Source of the DNA: an uncultured Acidimicrobiaceae bacterium
GTDB taxonomy: Bacteria; Actinomycetota; Acidimicrobiia; Acidimicrobiales; RAAP-2
Reading direction: 5' to 3'
DNA length: 64,000 bases
Assembly: GCA_903873395.1 (NCBI GenBank)
Contig: CAIQOJ010000087.1
Location: 1-64,000 of the forward strand
Notes under the pieces: model-generated
What the model saw: the letters and a program-made list of their open reading frames with translations, nothing else
Told to the model about the DNA's origin: nothing
Database searches by the model: none
Shown here: piece by piece, positions 24,859-33,449 of the stretch
Position numbering within the stretch: the stretch's first letter is position 1
How the letters are laid out: each line of letters starts with the position of its first letter
Program-made: the position numbers and the translations under genes

Positions 24859-25689
24859 ATGCGCACCTCGATCGGACCTTTCACCCTCCCGTCTGACAGC
24901 TTGATAACCAAAGTTCCTGAACTGACGTTGTGGTTCTGGTCAGTGAAGATCCTTTCGACCGGCATGGGTGAATCGGCGTCTGACTTCTTTGTGAAGTGGT
25001 GGGGACCTGGGATTGCTGTTCCCCTAGCCGGCATCCTCTTGGTCGTTGCCCTCTGGATCCAGTTCGCCGAGCGGCGCTATGTGGCATGGACGTACTGGAC
25101 CGCCGTTGTCATGGTCAGCGTCTTTGGGACCATGGCCGCCGATGTGGTCCACAAGGGTGCTGGCATTCCCTATGGGATCTCCACCATCTTCTTTGCCATC
25201 GCCTTGGCTGGGATCTTCGTACTCTGGTACGCAAGCGAACGAACGCTGTCGATCCACTCGATCACAACGGTGCGTCGCGAACTCTTCTACTGGGCTGCGG
25301 TAATGACCACCTTTGCCCTCGGCACCGCCGCCGGCGACATGACGGCCCACAGCATGGGGATCGGCTTCCTGGCCAGCGGGTTTCTATTCGCCGCTCTCTT
25401 CGCACTTCCCGCCCTGGCATGGAAGTTTCTGGGTCTCGACGGGGTGGTGGCCTTCTGGGCCGCCTACATCCTCACCCGGCCTCTCGGGGCGTCCTTCTCG
25501 GACTGGATGGCCGTACCCACAAACGCAGGAGGGCTTGGCTGGGGCTATGGCTGGACCACGTTCGTCCTGACGGCGATCATCGTGGCTTTGGTGGCCTACC
25601 TCCAGGTCACCAAGGCGGATGTGTCACCTGAAACCCACGTGGGTTTCGCTCCGTCAGCGACACCTTCTGGACGCCGAGTAGGGCGCTGA
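24859..25689 (+). CDS. COG4705-type membrane protein with fourfold internal repeat
   Basis: A 276-residue membrane protein resembling the uncharacterised COG4705 family, beginning with the typical KVPELTLWFWSVKILSTGMGESASD. Four similar units can be read: WFWSVKILSTGMGESASDFF, TYWTAVVMVSVFGTMAADVV, FYWAAVMTTFALGTAAGDMT and FWAAYILTRPLGASFSDWMA. Each has an aromatic start, a small-residue helix and G-x-x-x-x-D. The repeated buried aspartates suggest an ion or proton path; this is inference. Eight membrane segments are likely. The stop codon is inside a 15-bp tandem array. No partner gene is obvious. Confidence 0.75.
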   Translation: MRTSIGPFTLPSDSLITKVPELTLWFWSVKILSTGMGESASDFFVKWWGPGIAVPLAGILLVVALWIQFAERRYVAWTYWTAVVMVSVFGTMAADVVHKGAGIPYGISTIFFAIALAGIFVLWYASERTLSIHSITTVRRELFYWAAVMTTFALGTAAGDMTAHSMGIGFLASGFLFAALFALPALAWKFLGLDGVVAFWAAYILTRPLGASFSDWMAVPTNAGGLGWGYGWTTFVLTAIIVALVAYLQVTKADVSPETHVGFAPSATPSGRRVGR

Positions 25690-25790
25690 GGAATCGGGCC
25701 CTGAGGAGTCAGGCTCTGAGGAGTCGGGCACTGAGGAGTCGGGCACTGAGGAGTCGGGCGCTGAGGAATCGGGCCCTGAGGAGTCAGCAC
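25686..25790. repeat. 15-bp tandem repeat, 7 copies, starting at the COG4705 stop codon
   Basis: Seven units such as CTGAGGAGTCGGGCA from 25686 to 25790, with changes mostly at the last bases. The first unit contains the gene's TGA stop (25687-25689). Confidence 0.95.
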
Positions 25791-25872
25791 GGCGAGAGGT
25801 TGGCTCCCCGGCCCATCTGCCCTCAGCGCCCATCCACCCTCACCGACCATCTGCCCTCAGCGATCTATCCCT

Positions 25873-25914
25873 GCCGGAACATCCCCGTCGGAACATCCCC
25901 GTCGGAACTTCCCT
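25873..25914. repeat. 14-bp tandem repeat, 3 copies, abutting the ltp2 stop codon
   Basis: GCCGGAACATCCCC, GTCGGAACATCCCC and GTCGGAACTTCCCT at 25873-25886, 25887-25900 and 25901-25914. The TAG stop of the minus-strand gene begins in the last unit. Confidence 0.85.
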
Positions 25915-27100
25915 ACCGATCGACCCCGAGGATGAGCCCACTTGTAGGCACGCCGGTGCCTGACGTGACGAGGACATGCTCGACATCGTCCACCTGGTTC
26001 ACCGACTCGCCCCGGACCTGGCGGACGCCCTCGGCGATCCCGTTCATTCCGTGGAGGTAGGCCTCACCGAGTTGGCCGCCATGGGTGTTGATGGGCAAAC
26101 CGCCGCCGAGCTCGATGTTCCCGTCCTTCACGAAGTCCTTGGCCTCGCCCTTGCCGCAGAAGCCGAGTTCTTCGAGTTGGGTGAGGACATAGGGGGTGAA
26201 GTGGTCGTAGATCACCGCAGTCTGGATGTCGGCCGGCGTGAGACCCGAGGTTTCCCAGAGTTGACGGGCCACCGATGACATCTCCCCCAAGCCGGTGAGA
26301 TCGTCGTTGTAGTAGGTGGTCATCATCTCCTGGTTGGGCCCAGCCCCTTGGGCTGCAGCCTGGATGATGGCCGGCGCCTTGTTGAGGTCTCGGGCCCGCT
26401 CCAGCGAGGTCACGACGATGGCTTGTCCGCCGTCGGTCTCCTGACAGCAGTCGAGAAGGTGCAGCGGTTCGACGATCCATCGGGACGCCTGGTGCTCTTC
26501 GAGGGTGATGGGCTTCTCGTAGAACCAGGCCTTGGGGTTGGTGGCCGCATGCTTGCGGTCCGCCACCGCCACTCGGCCCAAGTCTTCCGATGTCGCCCCG
26601 GTGACGTGCATGTAGCGCTGGGCCGCCATGGCCACCCACTGCGCAGGAGTGAGTAGACCTTGGGGTGCATACCAGGCGAAGTGCGCCGTTTCAGCGTTGG
26701 CGATGGGTGCTCGACCCTGGACTCCGGCGCCGAACCTGTTGCCCGATCGCTCATTGAAGGCTCGGTAGCAGACGACGACGTCAGCCACCCCAGCTTGCAC
26801 GGCCAATGCGGCCTGCTGGATCGTGCCGCACCCGGCGCCACCGCCATAGTGAATCCGGCTGAAGAACGTGAGTTCGCCCATACCCAGGCTGCGGGCGATG
26901 TCGATCTCGGGATTGGTGTCGCTCGAGTAGGTGACCAGGCCATCAACCTCAGAAGGCTCGATGCCCGCGTCACGCAGGGCTAGGTCGACGGATTCGACGG
27001 CCAAGTGGAGTTCGCTGCGGCCGGACTCCTTGGAGAACTCGGTGGCGCCGATACCGGCGATGGCCGTGGTGCCAGCAAAGGCGTGAGATGCACCGCTCAC
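25913..27100 (-). CDS. ltp2: Ltp2-like thiolase-fold steroid side-chain aldolase
   Basis: A 395-residue thiolase-superfamily (SCP-x/lipid-transfer) protein. Visible: AIAGIGATEFSKESGRSELHLAVESVDLALRDAGIEPSEVDGLVTY, DPA-type YGGGAGCGTIQQAALAVQAGVADVVVC, YDHFTPYVLTQLEELGFC and the C-terminal GGGLPINTHGGQLGEAYLHGMNGIAEGV. In mycobacteria Ltp2 with the DUF35 domain of ChsH2 performs the retro-aldol cleavage that removes the last three-carbon part of the cholesterol side chain. Gene order (ltp2 next to chsH1, chsE1, chsH2, chsE2) matches the igr operon and is the main reason for this specific call. GTG start overlaps the chsH1 stop (GTGA). Confidence 0.85.
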   Translation of the reverse strand: MSGASHAFAGTTAIAGIGATEFSKESGRSELHLAVESVDLALRDAGIEPSEVDGLVTYSSDTNPEIDIARSLGMGELTFFSRIHYGGGAGCGTIQQAALAVQAGVADVVVCYRAFNERSGNRFGAGVQGRAPIANAETAHFAWYAPQGLLTPAQWVAMAAQRYMHVTGATSEDLGRVAVADRKHAATNPKAWFYEKPITLEEHQASRWIVEPLHLLDCCQETDGGQAIVVTSLERARDLNKAPAIIQAAAQGAGPNQEMMTTYYNDDLTGLGEMSSVARQLWETSGLTPADIQTAVIYDHFTPYVLTQLEELGFCGKGEAKDFVKDGNIELGGGLPINTHGGQLGEAYLHGMNGIAEGVRQVRGESVNQVDDVEHVLVTSGTGVPTSGLILGVDR

Positions 27101-27570
27101 TTGGCACCTCCCGAAGGCAGCAGGACCCGGACGGTTCCGGTCACATGATCACCAAGACCGTTGGCCCCTCGCACGGAGACCTCGACTGCTCCGCGCCCAT
27201 CAGATCCGACGTTCTCGTCTTTTGCCGTGACCGATCCGGTCATGAGCATGGTGTCGTCGGGATAGTTCGGGGCACCGAGTCGGATGTTCACATCGGTGAG
27301 CATCCCGCCTGGGCCGGTCCAATCGGTCACGAACCTGCCCACCAAGCCGTTGGTAGAGAGGATATTCATGAAAATGTCCTTCGATCCGCGCTCATCGGCC
27401 AACACCGGATCATGGTGCACGTCTTGGTAGTCGCGCGAGGCGATGGCCGTCGAAATGATCAACGTTCGGCTCAGCGGGATCTCCAAGGGAGGGAGTTCGT
27501 CACCCACAGCTACCTCGTCGAAGGTCAGCGAGGTAGCGCGGAAGTGGTGCTCAATCAGCGCCTTGCTCAT
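27097..27570 (-). CDS. chsH1: ChsH1-like MaoC hot-dog hydratase subunit
   Basis: A 157-residue MaoC-type hot-dog protein. The motif SRTLIISTAIASRDYQDVHHDP contains the Asp-x4-His arrangement of R-hydratases, and GLVGRFVTDWTGPGGML matches the family's second block. In mycobacteria ChsH1 pairs with ChsH2 to hydrate the 3-oxo-steroid 17(20)-ene acyl-CoA made by ChsE1/ChsE2. ATG 27570 overlaps the stop of the upstream dehydrogenase (ATGA), and the stop overlaps ltp2. The frame is open farther upstream but only as a shadow of the dehydrogenase. Confidence 0.85.
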   Translation of the reverse strand: MSKALIEHHFRATSLTFDEVAVGDELPPLEIPLSRTLIISTAIASRDYQDVHHDPVLADERGSKDIFMNILSTNGLVGRFVTDWTGPGGMLTDVNIRLGAPNYPDDTMLMTGSVTAKDENVGSDGRGAVEVSVRGANGLGDHVTGTVRVLLPSGGAK

Positions 27571-28724
27571 GCCGACACCGCCTCCGTCCGCAATCCGTCG
27601 GCCACCTGGCGACCCAGGCGGGCCAGCTGGGCGCTCGGCGAGCCGAGGAGCAGCTCGATCTGCTTGCCCCACAGGAAGTAGCGGTGGATGGGGTAGGAGA
27701 TGTCCGCTCCCATCCCGCCGTGAAGGTGCTGAGTGGCGAAGACCACCCGCTGGCCCGACTCGGCGGCGAACCACGACGCCACGTTGACCTCACGGGCTGC
27801 AGGTAGTCCGTTATCCAGGCGCCACGCGGCCTGCTGGGCGGTGACTCGGACGGCTTCGGTGTCGATGGCGGCATCAGCAAGACGCAACTTGGTCCCCTGG
27901 AACGTGGCCAGTGGCACGCCGAACTGCTCGCGGCCATTGAGGTAGTCGGCTGTCTGGGCGACGGCCGCCTCAGCGATGCCAACTTGCAGCGCGCACAGAC
28001 CGGTCCAAGCCCTCTCGAGGATCCATGCCAACACCTCGGCACCCTTGGTGGCATCACCTCCGGCCAGCAGGTCGTCGGGCCCGACAGCAACGCCATCCAG
28101 GTGGACGTGAGGATGAATCTCTCGGTTGGTGGTCACCGCCCGCTCGATGGTCACACCAGGTGCGCCAGGATCGATGGCGGCGATGACGGTTCCTTCGATG
28201 GTGGCCACCGGCACCAGCACCCGGTTGGCCAGGTGGGCATAGGGGACGGCAAAGGCTGTGCCACTGACGACCAGGCCAGTGTCGGTCGAGCCGGCGCAGA
28301 CCGATGGCCGTCCAGGTCCTCCCACAGCAATGTCGTTGGCCACGTCTGCCAGGGCTGCAGTCAAGATCACCTGGCCAGCCACCACACCAGGTAGGAGTTC
28401 CGACCGGAGTGCATCAGAGCCGAATTCGGCAATAGGCAGGGCGCCGAGCACCAGAGTCGCCCACAGGGGAATCGGAGCGACAACCTTGCCCTGCGCTTCC
28501 AAGAGGATCGACAGCTCGACCATGCCGTAGTCACCACCTCCGTGAGTAGAGGGAATGGCCAGGCCCAGGAGATCGGCGTCAGCCAACGCCGCCCAGAGGT
28601 CACGATCGATGCGGTCCTCGGTGGCTTCCACCTCCTCCACGCGGTCCGGGGTGACAAGGCCGTCGAGAATGCCGGTGACGGCCTCCCGCACGGCGAGTTG
28701 TTCATCGGTGAAGGTGAAGTCCAT
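27567..28724 (-). CDS. chsE1: ChsE1/FadE28-like acyl-CoA dehydrogenase subunit
   Basis: A 385-residue acyl-CoA dehydrogenase-fold protein with the standard N-terminal helical, beta and C-terminal helical domains: MDFTFTDEQLAVREAV, GLAIPSTHGGGDYGMVEL, YLNGREQFGVPLATFQ and HLHGGMGADISYPIHRYF. The last phrase is close to mycobacterial FadE28 (ChsE1), which forms a heterotetramer with ChsE2/FadE29 and dehydrogenates the three-carbon-side-chain steroid-CoA. Each subunit in that complex contributes only part of the FAD sites. ATG 28724. The 97-base gap to the upstream chsH2 is the only sizeable gap in the operon. Confidence 0.87.
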   Translation of the reverse strand: MDFTFTDEQLAVREAVTGILDGLVTPDRVEEVEATEDRIDRDLWAALADADLLGLAIPSTHGGGDYGMVELSILLEAQGKVVAPIPLWATLVLGALPIAEFGSDALRSELLPGVVAGQVILTAALADVANDIAVGGPGRPSVCAGSTDTGLVVSGTAFAVPYAHLANRVLVPVATIEGTVIAAIDPGAPGVTIERAVTTNREIHPHVHLDGVAVGPDDLLAGGDATKGAEVLAWILERAWTGLCALQVGIAEAAVAQTADYLNGREQFGVPLATFQGTKLRLADAAIDTEAVRVTAQQAAWRLDNGLPAAREVNVASWFAAESGQRVVFATQHLHGGMGADISYPIHRYFLWGKQIELLLGSPSAQLARLGRQVADGLRTEAVSA

Positions 28725-28821
28725 CAGGTGCGCCTCTCTGGTGGGTGCGAATCAGGTTGGTCGAATGACGTGGGTGCGAAGGTTTGTGACTCAGGCTCGT
28801 ATGGGCCTGAATAGGTGGCTC

Positions 28822-29811
28822 TCAGGCCGTAGCCGGGTAGAAAACGGGCAAGGACAGTTCGGGATCGAAATCTTCGAACCGGGCCTCCACGGCCATGCCG
28901 ATCTCCACGGTCTCAGGAGTGATTCCCCCGACATTGGCGATCAAGCGCGTGCCCTCCTCCAGCTCGATCAGTGCGACGACCAGCGGATAGTCGAAGGCGG
29001 GAACCTGGGGGTAGTGGTTGACCACAAAGCTGAAGATGGTCCCTTTGCCTGAAGACTCCACGGTGTCCCACTCAAACGACCGGCACGATGCACACGCAGG
29101 CCGAGGTGGATGACGCAGTGCGCCGCACGCCGTACACCGTTGGATCAAAAGCTTGCCCTGTTTGGCCCCTTCGAAGAAGAAGGAGTTGTCCTGAGTGAGT
29201 GCCGGCCGGGGGCGCAGTGGACGGGGTGCAGCCTCAGGCTCAGGGGCAGGGCGGGACGCCCCAGTCCCCGGCTTGAACTTGAGAATGCGGAACAACATGG
29301 TGGCGACCACGTCGCCCTGCTGGTCACGGAACTCGAGCCGATTGGTGAGGAATCGTCCGATACCGAGTCCGGTCTTCTTCTCACCCGATACCGAGTCGAT
29401 GATCGAGGTGACTTCGAGTTCGTCACCCGGGACCAGTGGCCGCTCGTAGTGCTGGTCGCAGTTGGTGGCCACCACCGACGTGTATCCCGCCTGGTCGAGG
29501 AGCGACATGACCTGGTCGTTGGCCGTAGTGGCAGCAGCTTCGCCCCGCTCTCGGGCCGCCTCTGCGTGGGCACTGGTCCGCAAGCCCCGCATCACCCAGG
29601 CCTGCAGCATGGTCGGCGGAGCGATGATGCTCGGGAATCCTGCAGCCCGAGCCGCTTCATCGTCCTCGTAGACGGGATTGTGGTCGCCCATGGCTTCGAC
29701 CCAGTGGTGGATCATCGGGGCGTTCACGGGATAGCGACCCTTGGTCGCCGGACCCGATGACTGGCCGACGAACGCCTCGAGCTGCTCGTCGAGCGTGGCG
29801 GCCTCGCTCAT
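28822..29811 (-). CDS. chsH2: ChsH2-like MaoC-DUF35 two-domain protein
   Basis: A 329-residue fusion. Residues 1 to about 180 are a MaoC-like hot-dog domain (MIHHWVEAMGDHNPVYEDDEAA, APPTMLQAWVMRG). After a Pro/Arg-rich linker, residues about 215-325 are a DUF35 module: a rubredoxin-like zinc finger (CTACG and CASC) and an OB fold (GTIFSFVVNHYPQVPAFDYPLVVALIELEEGTRL). This is the architecture of mycobacterial ChsH2, whose MaoC part works with ChsH1 and whose DUF35 part activates Ltp2. ATG 29811 overlaps the chsE2 stop (ATGA). Confidence 0.9.
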   Translation of the reverse strand: MSEAATLDEQLEAFVGQSSGPATKGRYPVNAPMIHHWVEAMGDHNPVYEDDEAARAAGFPSIIAPPTMLQAWVMRGLRTSAHAEAARERGEAAATTANDQVMSLLDQAGYTSVVATNCDQHYERPLVPGDELEVTSIIDSVSGEKKTGLGIGRFLTNRLEFRDQQGDVVATMLFRILKFKPGTGASRPAPEPEAAPRPLRPRPALTQDNSFFFEGAKQGKLLIQRCTACGALRHPPRPACASCRSFEWDTVESSGKGTIFSFVVNHYPQVPAFDYPLVVALIELEEGTRLIANVGGITPETVEIGMAVEARFEDFDPELSLPVFYPATA

Positions 29812-30968
29812 CGGGCGCTCCGCTTCATGCCGAGACCGGCGGTGGCCAGGATCTCCCGCATGACTTCGTTGACTCCGCCGCCGAAGGTGTTGATCTGAGC
29901 CTGGCGGCCGGCCCGCTCGAGGTCGCCCTGGAGCACGGCTCCGGGTGATCCGGCGCTGAGATAGCCCCCGGCCCCCACGATGCCGAGGAGCTTGCGATAG
30001 ATCTGAATGGTCGACTCGGTGCCGAAGACCTTCACCGAGGAAGAGTCCGCAGGCCCAAGCGTGTTGTCACCGACCGCAGCAGCCATCCGCCAGGTCAGGA
30101 GCTTTTGAGCCTCGAGCAGCGCATAGGTCGAGGCCAGGTCCTCTTGGATCCACGCCACGTCCTGCAAGCCCTGCTCTTGTACCCAGGCGGCAGTCTCGTC
30201 CCAGAGTCGGAAGGCCAGAGCGCTTACGGCAGCCAGGCCGACTCGTTCGTGGTTGAGCTGTCCCGTGATCAGGCGCCATCCACCGTTGAGCTCCCCCACC
30301 ACTGCGTCCCGGGGCACCCGGACATCGTCGTAGTAGGACGCCGTCGTCGACACACCGCCAACCGTGACGATGGGTGTGCACGAGAAGCCCTTGGACGTGG
30401 TCGGCACGAGGAAGATGGTGATGCCCTTGTGCTTCGGTGCCTCGGTATCGGTCCTGGCGGCCAACCACACGTAGTCGGCCTGATCGGCCCCTGACGTGTA
30501 GATCTTGTTGCCGTTGATGACCCACTCGTCGCCGTCGAGCACCGCTCGGGTCCGCAACGCTGCCAAATCGGTACCAGCTCCGGGTTCGGTGTAGCCGATG
30601 GCGCAGTTGATCTCACCGGCCAAGATTCCGCCCAAGAAGAACTTGCGCTGCTCCTCGGTCCCGTGGGCGATGAGCATGGGACCGACGGTAGAGAGGGTCA
30701 CAAAGGGGAACGGCGCACGGGCCCGCTGCACCTCGGTGAAGAAGATGAACTGGTCCTCAGCAGGGCGACCTTGGCCGCCGTACTCAACAGGCCAGCCGAT
30801 GCCCAGCCAGCCGTCCTTGCCCATCTGGCGCACCACGGCGCGGAAGGTCTCGCCGCCTTCGGTCTCCGTGTCAAGGGCATGGCGGATCTCCGGGGTGAGC
30901 AGTTGGGCAAAGTAGGCCCGCAGTTCGGCCCGAAGTGCCTCCTGCTCCGGCGTCTCCTCGAGGTGCAT
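29808..30968 (-). CDS. chsE2: ChsE2/FadE29-like acyl-CoA dehydrogenase subunit
   Basis: A 386-residue acyl-CoA dehydrogenase. Blocks close to mycobacterial FadE29 (ChsE2): AIGYTEPGAGTDLAALRT with the FAD-contact residues, NGNKIYTSGADQADYVWLAARTD, SYYDDVRVP, GWRLITGQLNHERV and the C-terminal FGGGVNEVMREILATAGL. It pairs with ChsE1 to introduce the 17(20) double bond. It is the first gene of the operon on this strand; its start at 30968 faces the P450 gene across a 237-base divergent promoter that holds a KstR-like site. Confidence 0.9.
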   Translation of the reverse strand: MHLEETPEQEALRAELRAYFAQLLTPEIRHALDTETEGGETFRAVVRQMGKDGWLGIGWPVEYGGQGRPAEDQFIFFTEVQRARAPFPFVTLSTVGPMLIAHGTEEQRKFFLGGILAGEINCAIGYTEPGAGTDLAALRTRAVLDGDEWVINGNKIYTSGADQADYVWLAARTDTEAPKHKGITIFLVPTTSKGFSCTPIVTVGGVSTTASYYDDVRVPRDAVVGELNGGWRLITGQLNHERVGLAAVSALAFRLWDETAAWVQEQGLQDVAWIQEDLASTYALLEAQKLLTWRMAAAVGDNTLGPADSSSVKVFGTESTIQIYRKLLGIVGAGGYLSAGSPGAVLQGDLERAGRQAQINTFGGGVNEVMREILATAGLGMKRSAR

Positions 30969-31092
30969 GGCGTGTTCCCTCCACTCAGCGCCGCCTCGGC
31001 CGCCGCAACTGCGGCCGGCCCAGCACGGCGATCGACGTCAGCACAGCATGTCGCTCACCCGTTCCCCCTCGGGATACGAGGTGCGACTGCCC

Positions 31093-31098
31093 TATGAT
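31093..31098 (+). promoter_or_regulatory. -10 element for the CYP125-like gene
   Basis: TATGAT at 31093-31098 would start transcription near 31105, inside the operator-like site at 31102-31115 and about 100 bases before ATG 31206. Confidence 0.45.
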
Positions 31099-31101
31099 AA
31101 C

Positions 31102-31115
31102 TGATACACGTTCTA
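31102..31115 (+). promoter_or_regulatory. KstR-type operator in the cyp125/chsE2 divergent promoter
   Basis: TGATACACGTTCTA fits TnnAACnnGTTnnA with one mismatch (TAC for AAC). The surrounding ACT...AGT extends the dyad to 18 bases (31100-31117). It lies between the divergent P450 and igr-like operon, where a shared repressor site is expected. Confidence 0.65.
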
Positions 31116-31205
31116 GTAATGCCATCGAGTCGGGCGGTACTCAACCGTCGAGGCTCGCCGCTCAGGGCTCGACCATCGACGCCCTCGACCCTAGGGGGAG
31201 ACGCT

Positions 31206-32435
31206 ATGGCCCTATCCGATATCGATCTGTGCAATCCGGACAGTTTCGTGAACGGCGTCCCCTTCGATTGGTTCGCTCGGCTCCGAGCCGAAGCGCCGGT
31301 CTTTTGGCATCCGGACCCCGACGGCCATGCTGACGGGTTCTGGGCGGTGACCAGTTACGAGGGATGCATCAACGTCAACCGGGACTACGAGCACTTCTCG
31401 TCGGCCGCCAAGACCTCGCTCTTCAACGACTTCGATGACGAGCTGATCGAACAGCAGCGCATGATGATGGTGAACATGGATCCGCCGATGCACACTCGCT
31501 ACCGGCGCCTGGTCAACAAAGGTTTCACCCCGCGAATGATCCGCGACCTCGAGGCTCGGGTGGTCGAATCCACCGATGCCATCCTCGATGCCGTGTGCGA
31601 ACAGGGCTCGGCCGACTTCGTCGAAACGGTCTCCGCCGAGCTTCCCCTCCAGGTGATCGCCGAACTCATGGGCGTGCCCCACGAAGACCGGCACCTGGTC
31701 TTCGACTGGTCGAATCGCATGATCGGCAGTAACGACCCTGAGTTCCAAGACGGTGCTGAGGCCGGAGCCATGGCCGCCATGGAGCTCTACGCCTATGCCG
31801 ATCAGCTCTGTCAGCAAAAGAAGCTCGACCCTCATGGCGACCTGCTCAGCGTGCTGACGCATGCTGACATCGAAGGTGATGCCCTCAGCCAACTCGAGCT
31901 CGACATGTTCTTTCTTCTGCTCGCCGTGGCCGGCAACGAAACGACCAGGAATCTGATCTCGGGAGCCATGGTCGCCTTCTTCGACAATCCCGACCAGTGG
32001 GCCCGTCTCCAAGCAGACCGGTCCCTGCTTCCCTCGGCGATCGAGGAGATGCTGCGCTACGTCTCCCCAGTCATGCACTTTCGTCGCCAAGCGGCACAAG
32101 ACACGGTCCTGCATGGCCAGGAGATCGCTGCGGGCGACAAGGTGGTCTTCTGGCACATCTCTGCCAATCGCGACGAGACGGCGTTTACCGATCCGGATCG
32201 CTTCGACATCGGTCGCACCCCGAATGCCCACATGGCGTTCGGTGGCGGTGGCCCGCACTTCTGCTTAGGGGCCAACCTCGCTCGCATGGAGATCAAAGTC
32301 ATGTTCGAGCGCCTGCTCGACCGGATGCCCGACATCCGGCTCGACGGAGACGTGCAGCGCCTGCGATCCAACTTCATCAACGGGATCAAGCACCTTCCCG
32401 TCGCCTTTACGCCGTCCGCACCCATCGGCGCCTGA
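31206..32435 (+). CDS. cyp125: Cytochrome P450, CYP125-like (steroid C26/27 monooxygenase)
   Basis: A 409-residue soluble P450. The heme-binding loop is FGGGGPHFCLGANLARMEI with the ligand cysteine at about residue 353; the oxygen-activating helix has AVAGNETTRN; the ExxR pair is in EEMLRY. The phrases VNMDPPMHTRYRRLVNKGFTPR, GSADFVETVSAELPLQVIAELMGVP and RLRSNFINGIKHLPVAF place it in the CYP124/125/142 group; CYP125 starts cholesterol side-chain breakdown by oxidising the terminal methyl. RBS AGGGGGAG precedes ATG 31206. It is divergent from the igr-like operon and followed by two F420 genes. CYP142 remains possible. Confidence 0.85.
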   Translation: MALSDIDLCNPDSFVNGVPFDWFARLRAEAPVFWHPDPDGHADGFWAVTSYEGCINVNRDYEHFSSAAKTSLFNDFDDELIEQQRMMMVNMDPPMHTRYRRLVNKGFTPRMIRDLEARVVESTDAILDAVCEQGSADFVETVSAELPLQVIAELMGVPHEDRHLVFDWSNRMIGSNDPEFQDGAEAGAMAAMELYAYADQLCQQKKLDPHGDLLSVLTHADIEGDALSQLELDMFFLLLAVAGNETTRNLISGAMVAFFDNPDQWARLQADRSLLPSAIEEMLRYVSPVMHFRRQAAQDTVLHGQEIAAGDKVVFWHISANRDETAFTDPDRFDIGRTPNAHMAFGGGGPHFCLGANLARMEIKVMFERLLDRMPDIRLDGDVQRLRSNFINGIKHLPVAFTPSAPIGA

Positions 32436-32468
32436 GCCGCACTCTTCAACCACATAGAAAGCGAGCCC

Positions 32469-33362
32469 ATGCGCTTCCATCTCGCCGTCCAGTTCCTACC
32501 CATGGAGGACGTACGCATCTTCACCCTGGCCGCCGATCGTCTCGGCTACGACGGTGTCTACCTGTCAGATCATCTCTTCAATCCACGCGAACTCGAGTCG
32601 AAGTACACCTATTCGACCGCCCCAGACGGGGCTCCCTTCTGGGAGAAAGAGACCGAGTGGCCCGACCCGATGGGCCTGATCTCGTTCCTGGCCGGCCAGA
32701 CAACGCAGATCACCTTCACCACCGGCATCTACATCGCTCCGGTCCGCGACTTGATCACCGTGGCCAAGTCGGTAGGCACCGCAGCGGTGTTGTCCGACAA
32801 CCGTGTGCGACTAGGCGTCGGGGTGGGCTGGTGCAAAGAAGAGTACGAACAGACTGGCCAGGACTTCCACACTCGCGGCAAGAGGCTCGACGACATGATC
32901 CCGGCGCTTCGGGCCCTGTGGCAGGGCGGATGGGTCGAGTACCACGGCTCCCACTACGACGTGCCTGAGTGTCAGATGAATCCAGCGCCCACGCGCCAGG
33001 TTCCCATTCTCGGCGGTGGCGACTCGGAGCCTGCGCTGCGCCGGGCCACCACCTTGTGCGATGGATGGATCAATACCGGAGCCGCGTTCCCCGATGAAGC
33101 CTTCGCACAGGTGGCCACCGTGCACGAGCACCTCGCCAAGGCAGACCGCTCACCGGAGAACTACTCGATCTACTTGGCCGTCAAAGCCTTTCCGGATCAC
33201 GACCTGTTCGCTCGCCTAGAAGAGGCCGGCGTGACCGACCTGCTGTGCGCCCCCTGGCTGTTGGCCCCGACCGAGGATGGCGACACGCCGGAGAGCCTGC
33301 GGGTCCGTCGCCTCGAAGAGATCGAGAAGTACGCCGAGGAGTACATCGCCACACGTCACTGA
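32469..33362 (+). CDS. LLM-class F420-dependent oxidoreductase (TIGR03619-like)
   Basis: A 297-residue luciferase-like TIM-barrel protein likely using F420. Features: RFHLAVQFLPMEDVRIFTLAADRLGYDGVYLSDHLF, SFLAGQTTQITFTTGIYIAPVRDLITVAKSVGTAAVLSDNRVRLGVGVGWCKEEYEQTGQDFHTRGKRLDD and PVPILGG-type VPILGGGDSEPALRR. Starts 33 bases after the P450 stop, so it is probably in the same transcript. The substrate is unknown; an oxidation or reduction step in steroid catabolism is suggested only by context. Confidence 0.85.
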   Translation: MRFHLAVQFLPMEDVRIFTLAADRLGYDGVYLSDHLFNPRELESKYTYSTAPDGAPFWEKETEWPDPMGLISFLAGQTTQITFTTGIYIAPVRDLITVAKSVGTAAVLSDNRVRLGVGVGWCKEEYEQTGQDFHTRGKRLDDMIPALRALWQGGWVEYHGSHYDVPECQMNPAPTRQVPILGGGDSEPALRRATTLCDGWINTGAAFPDEAFAQVATVHEHLAKADRSPENYSIYLAVKAFPDHDLFARLEEAGVTDLLCAPWLLAPTEDGDTPESLRVRRLEEIEKYAEEYIATRH

Positions 33363-33449
33363 TCCGTGGTGCCATCTCAGCGACGACAATTAATCCCACC
33401 GATGGACCAGGACTAAGGTCCGTGAACCGTCAGGCACCAGGAGGATGAC

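Noticed and set aside
26735..26748. AACnnGTT within the ltp2-like coding region as another KstR site
   Set aside because: The flanking T and A of the consensus are missing and it lies inside a gene.
31212..32258. Minus-strand open frame (348 residues) over the P450 gene
   Set aside because: Antisense to a complete P450 with heme and I-helix motifs; amino-acid make-up is His/Val-rich shadow type.
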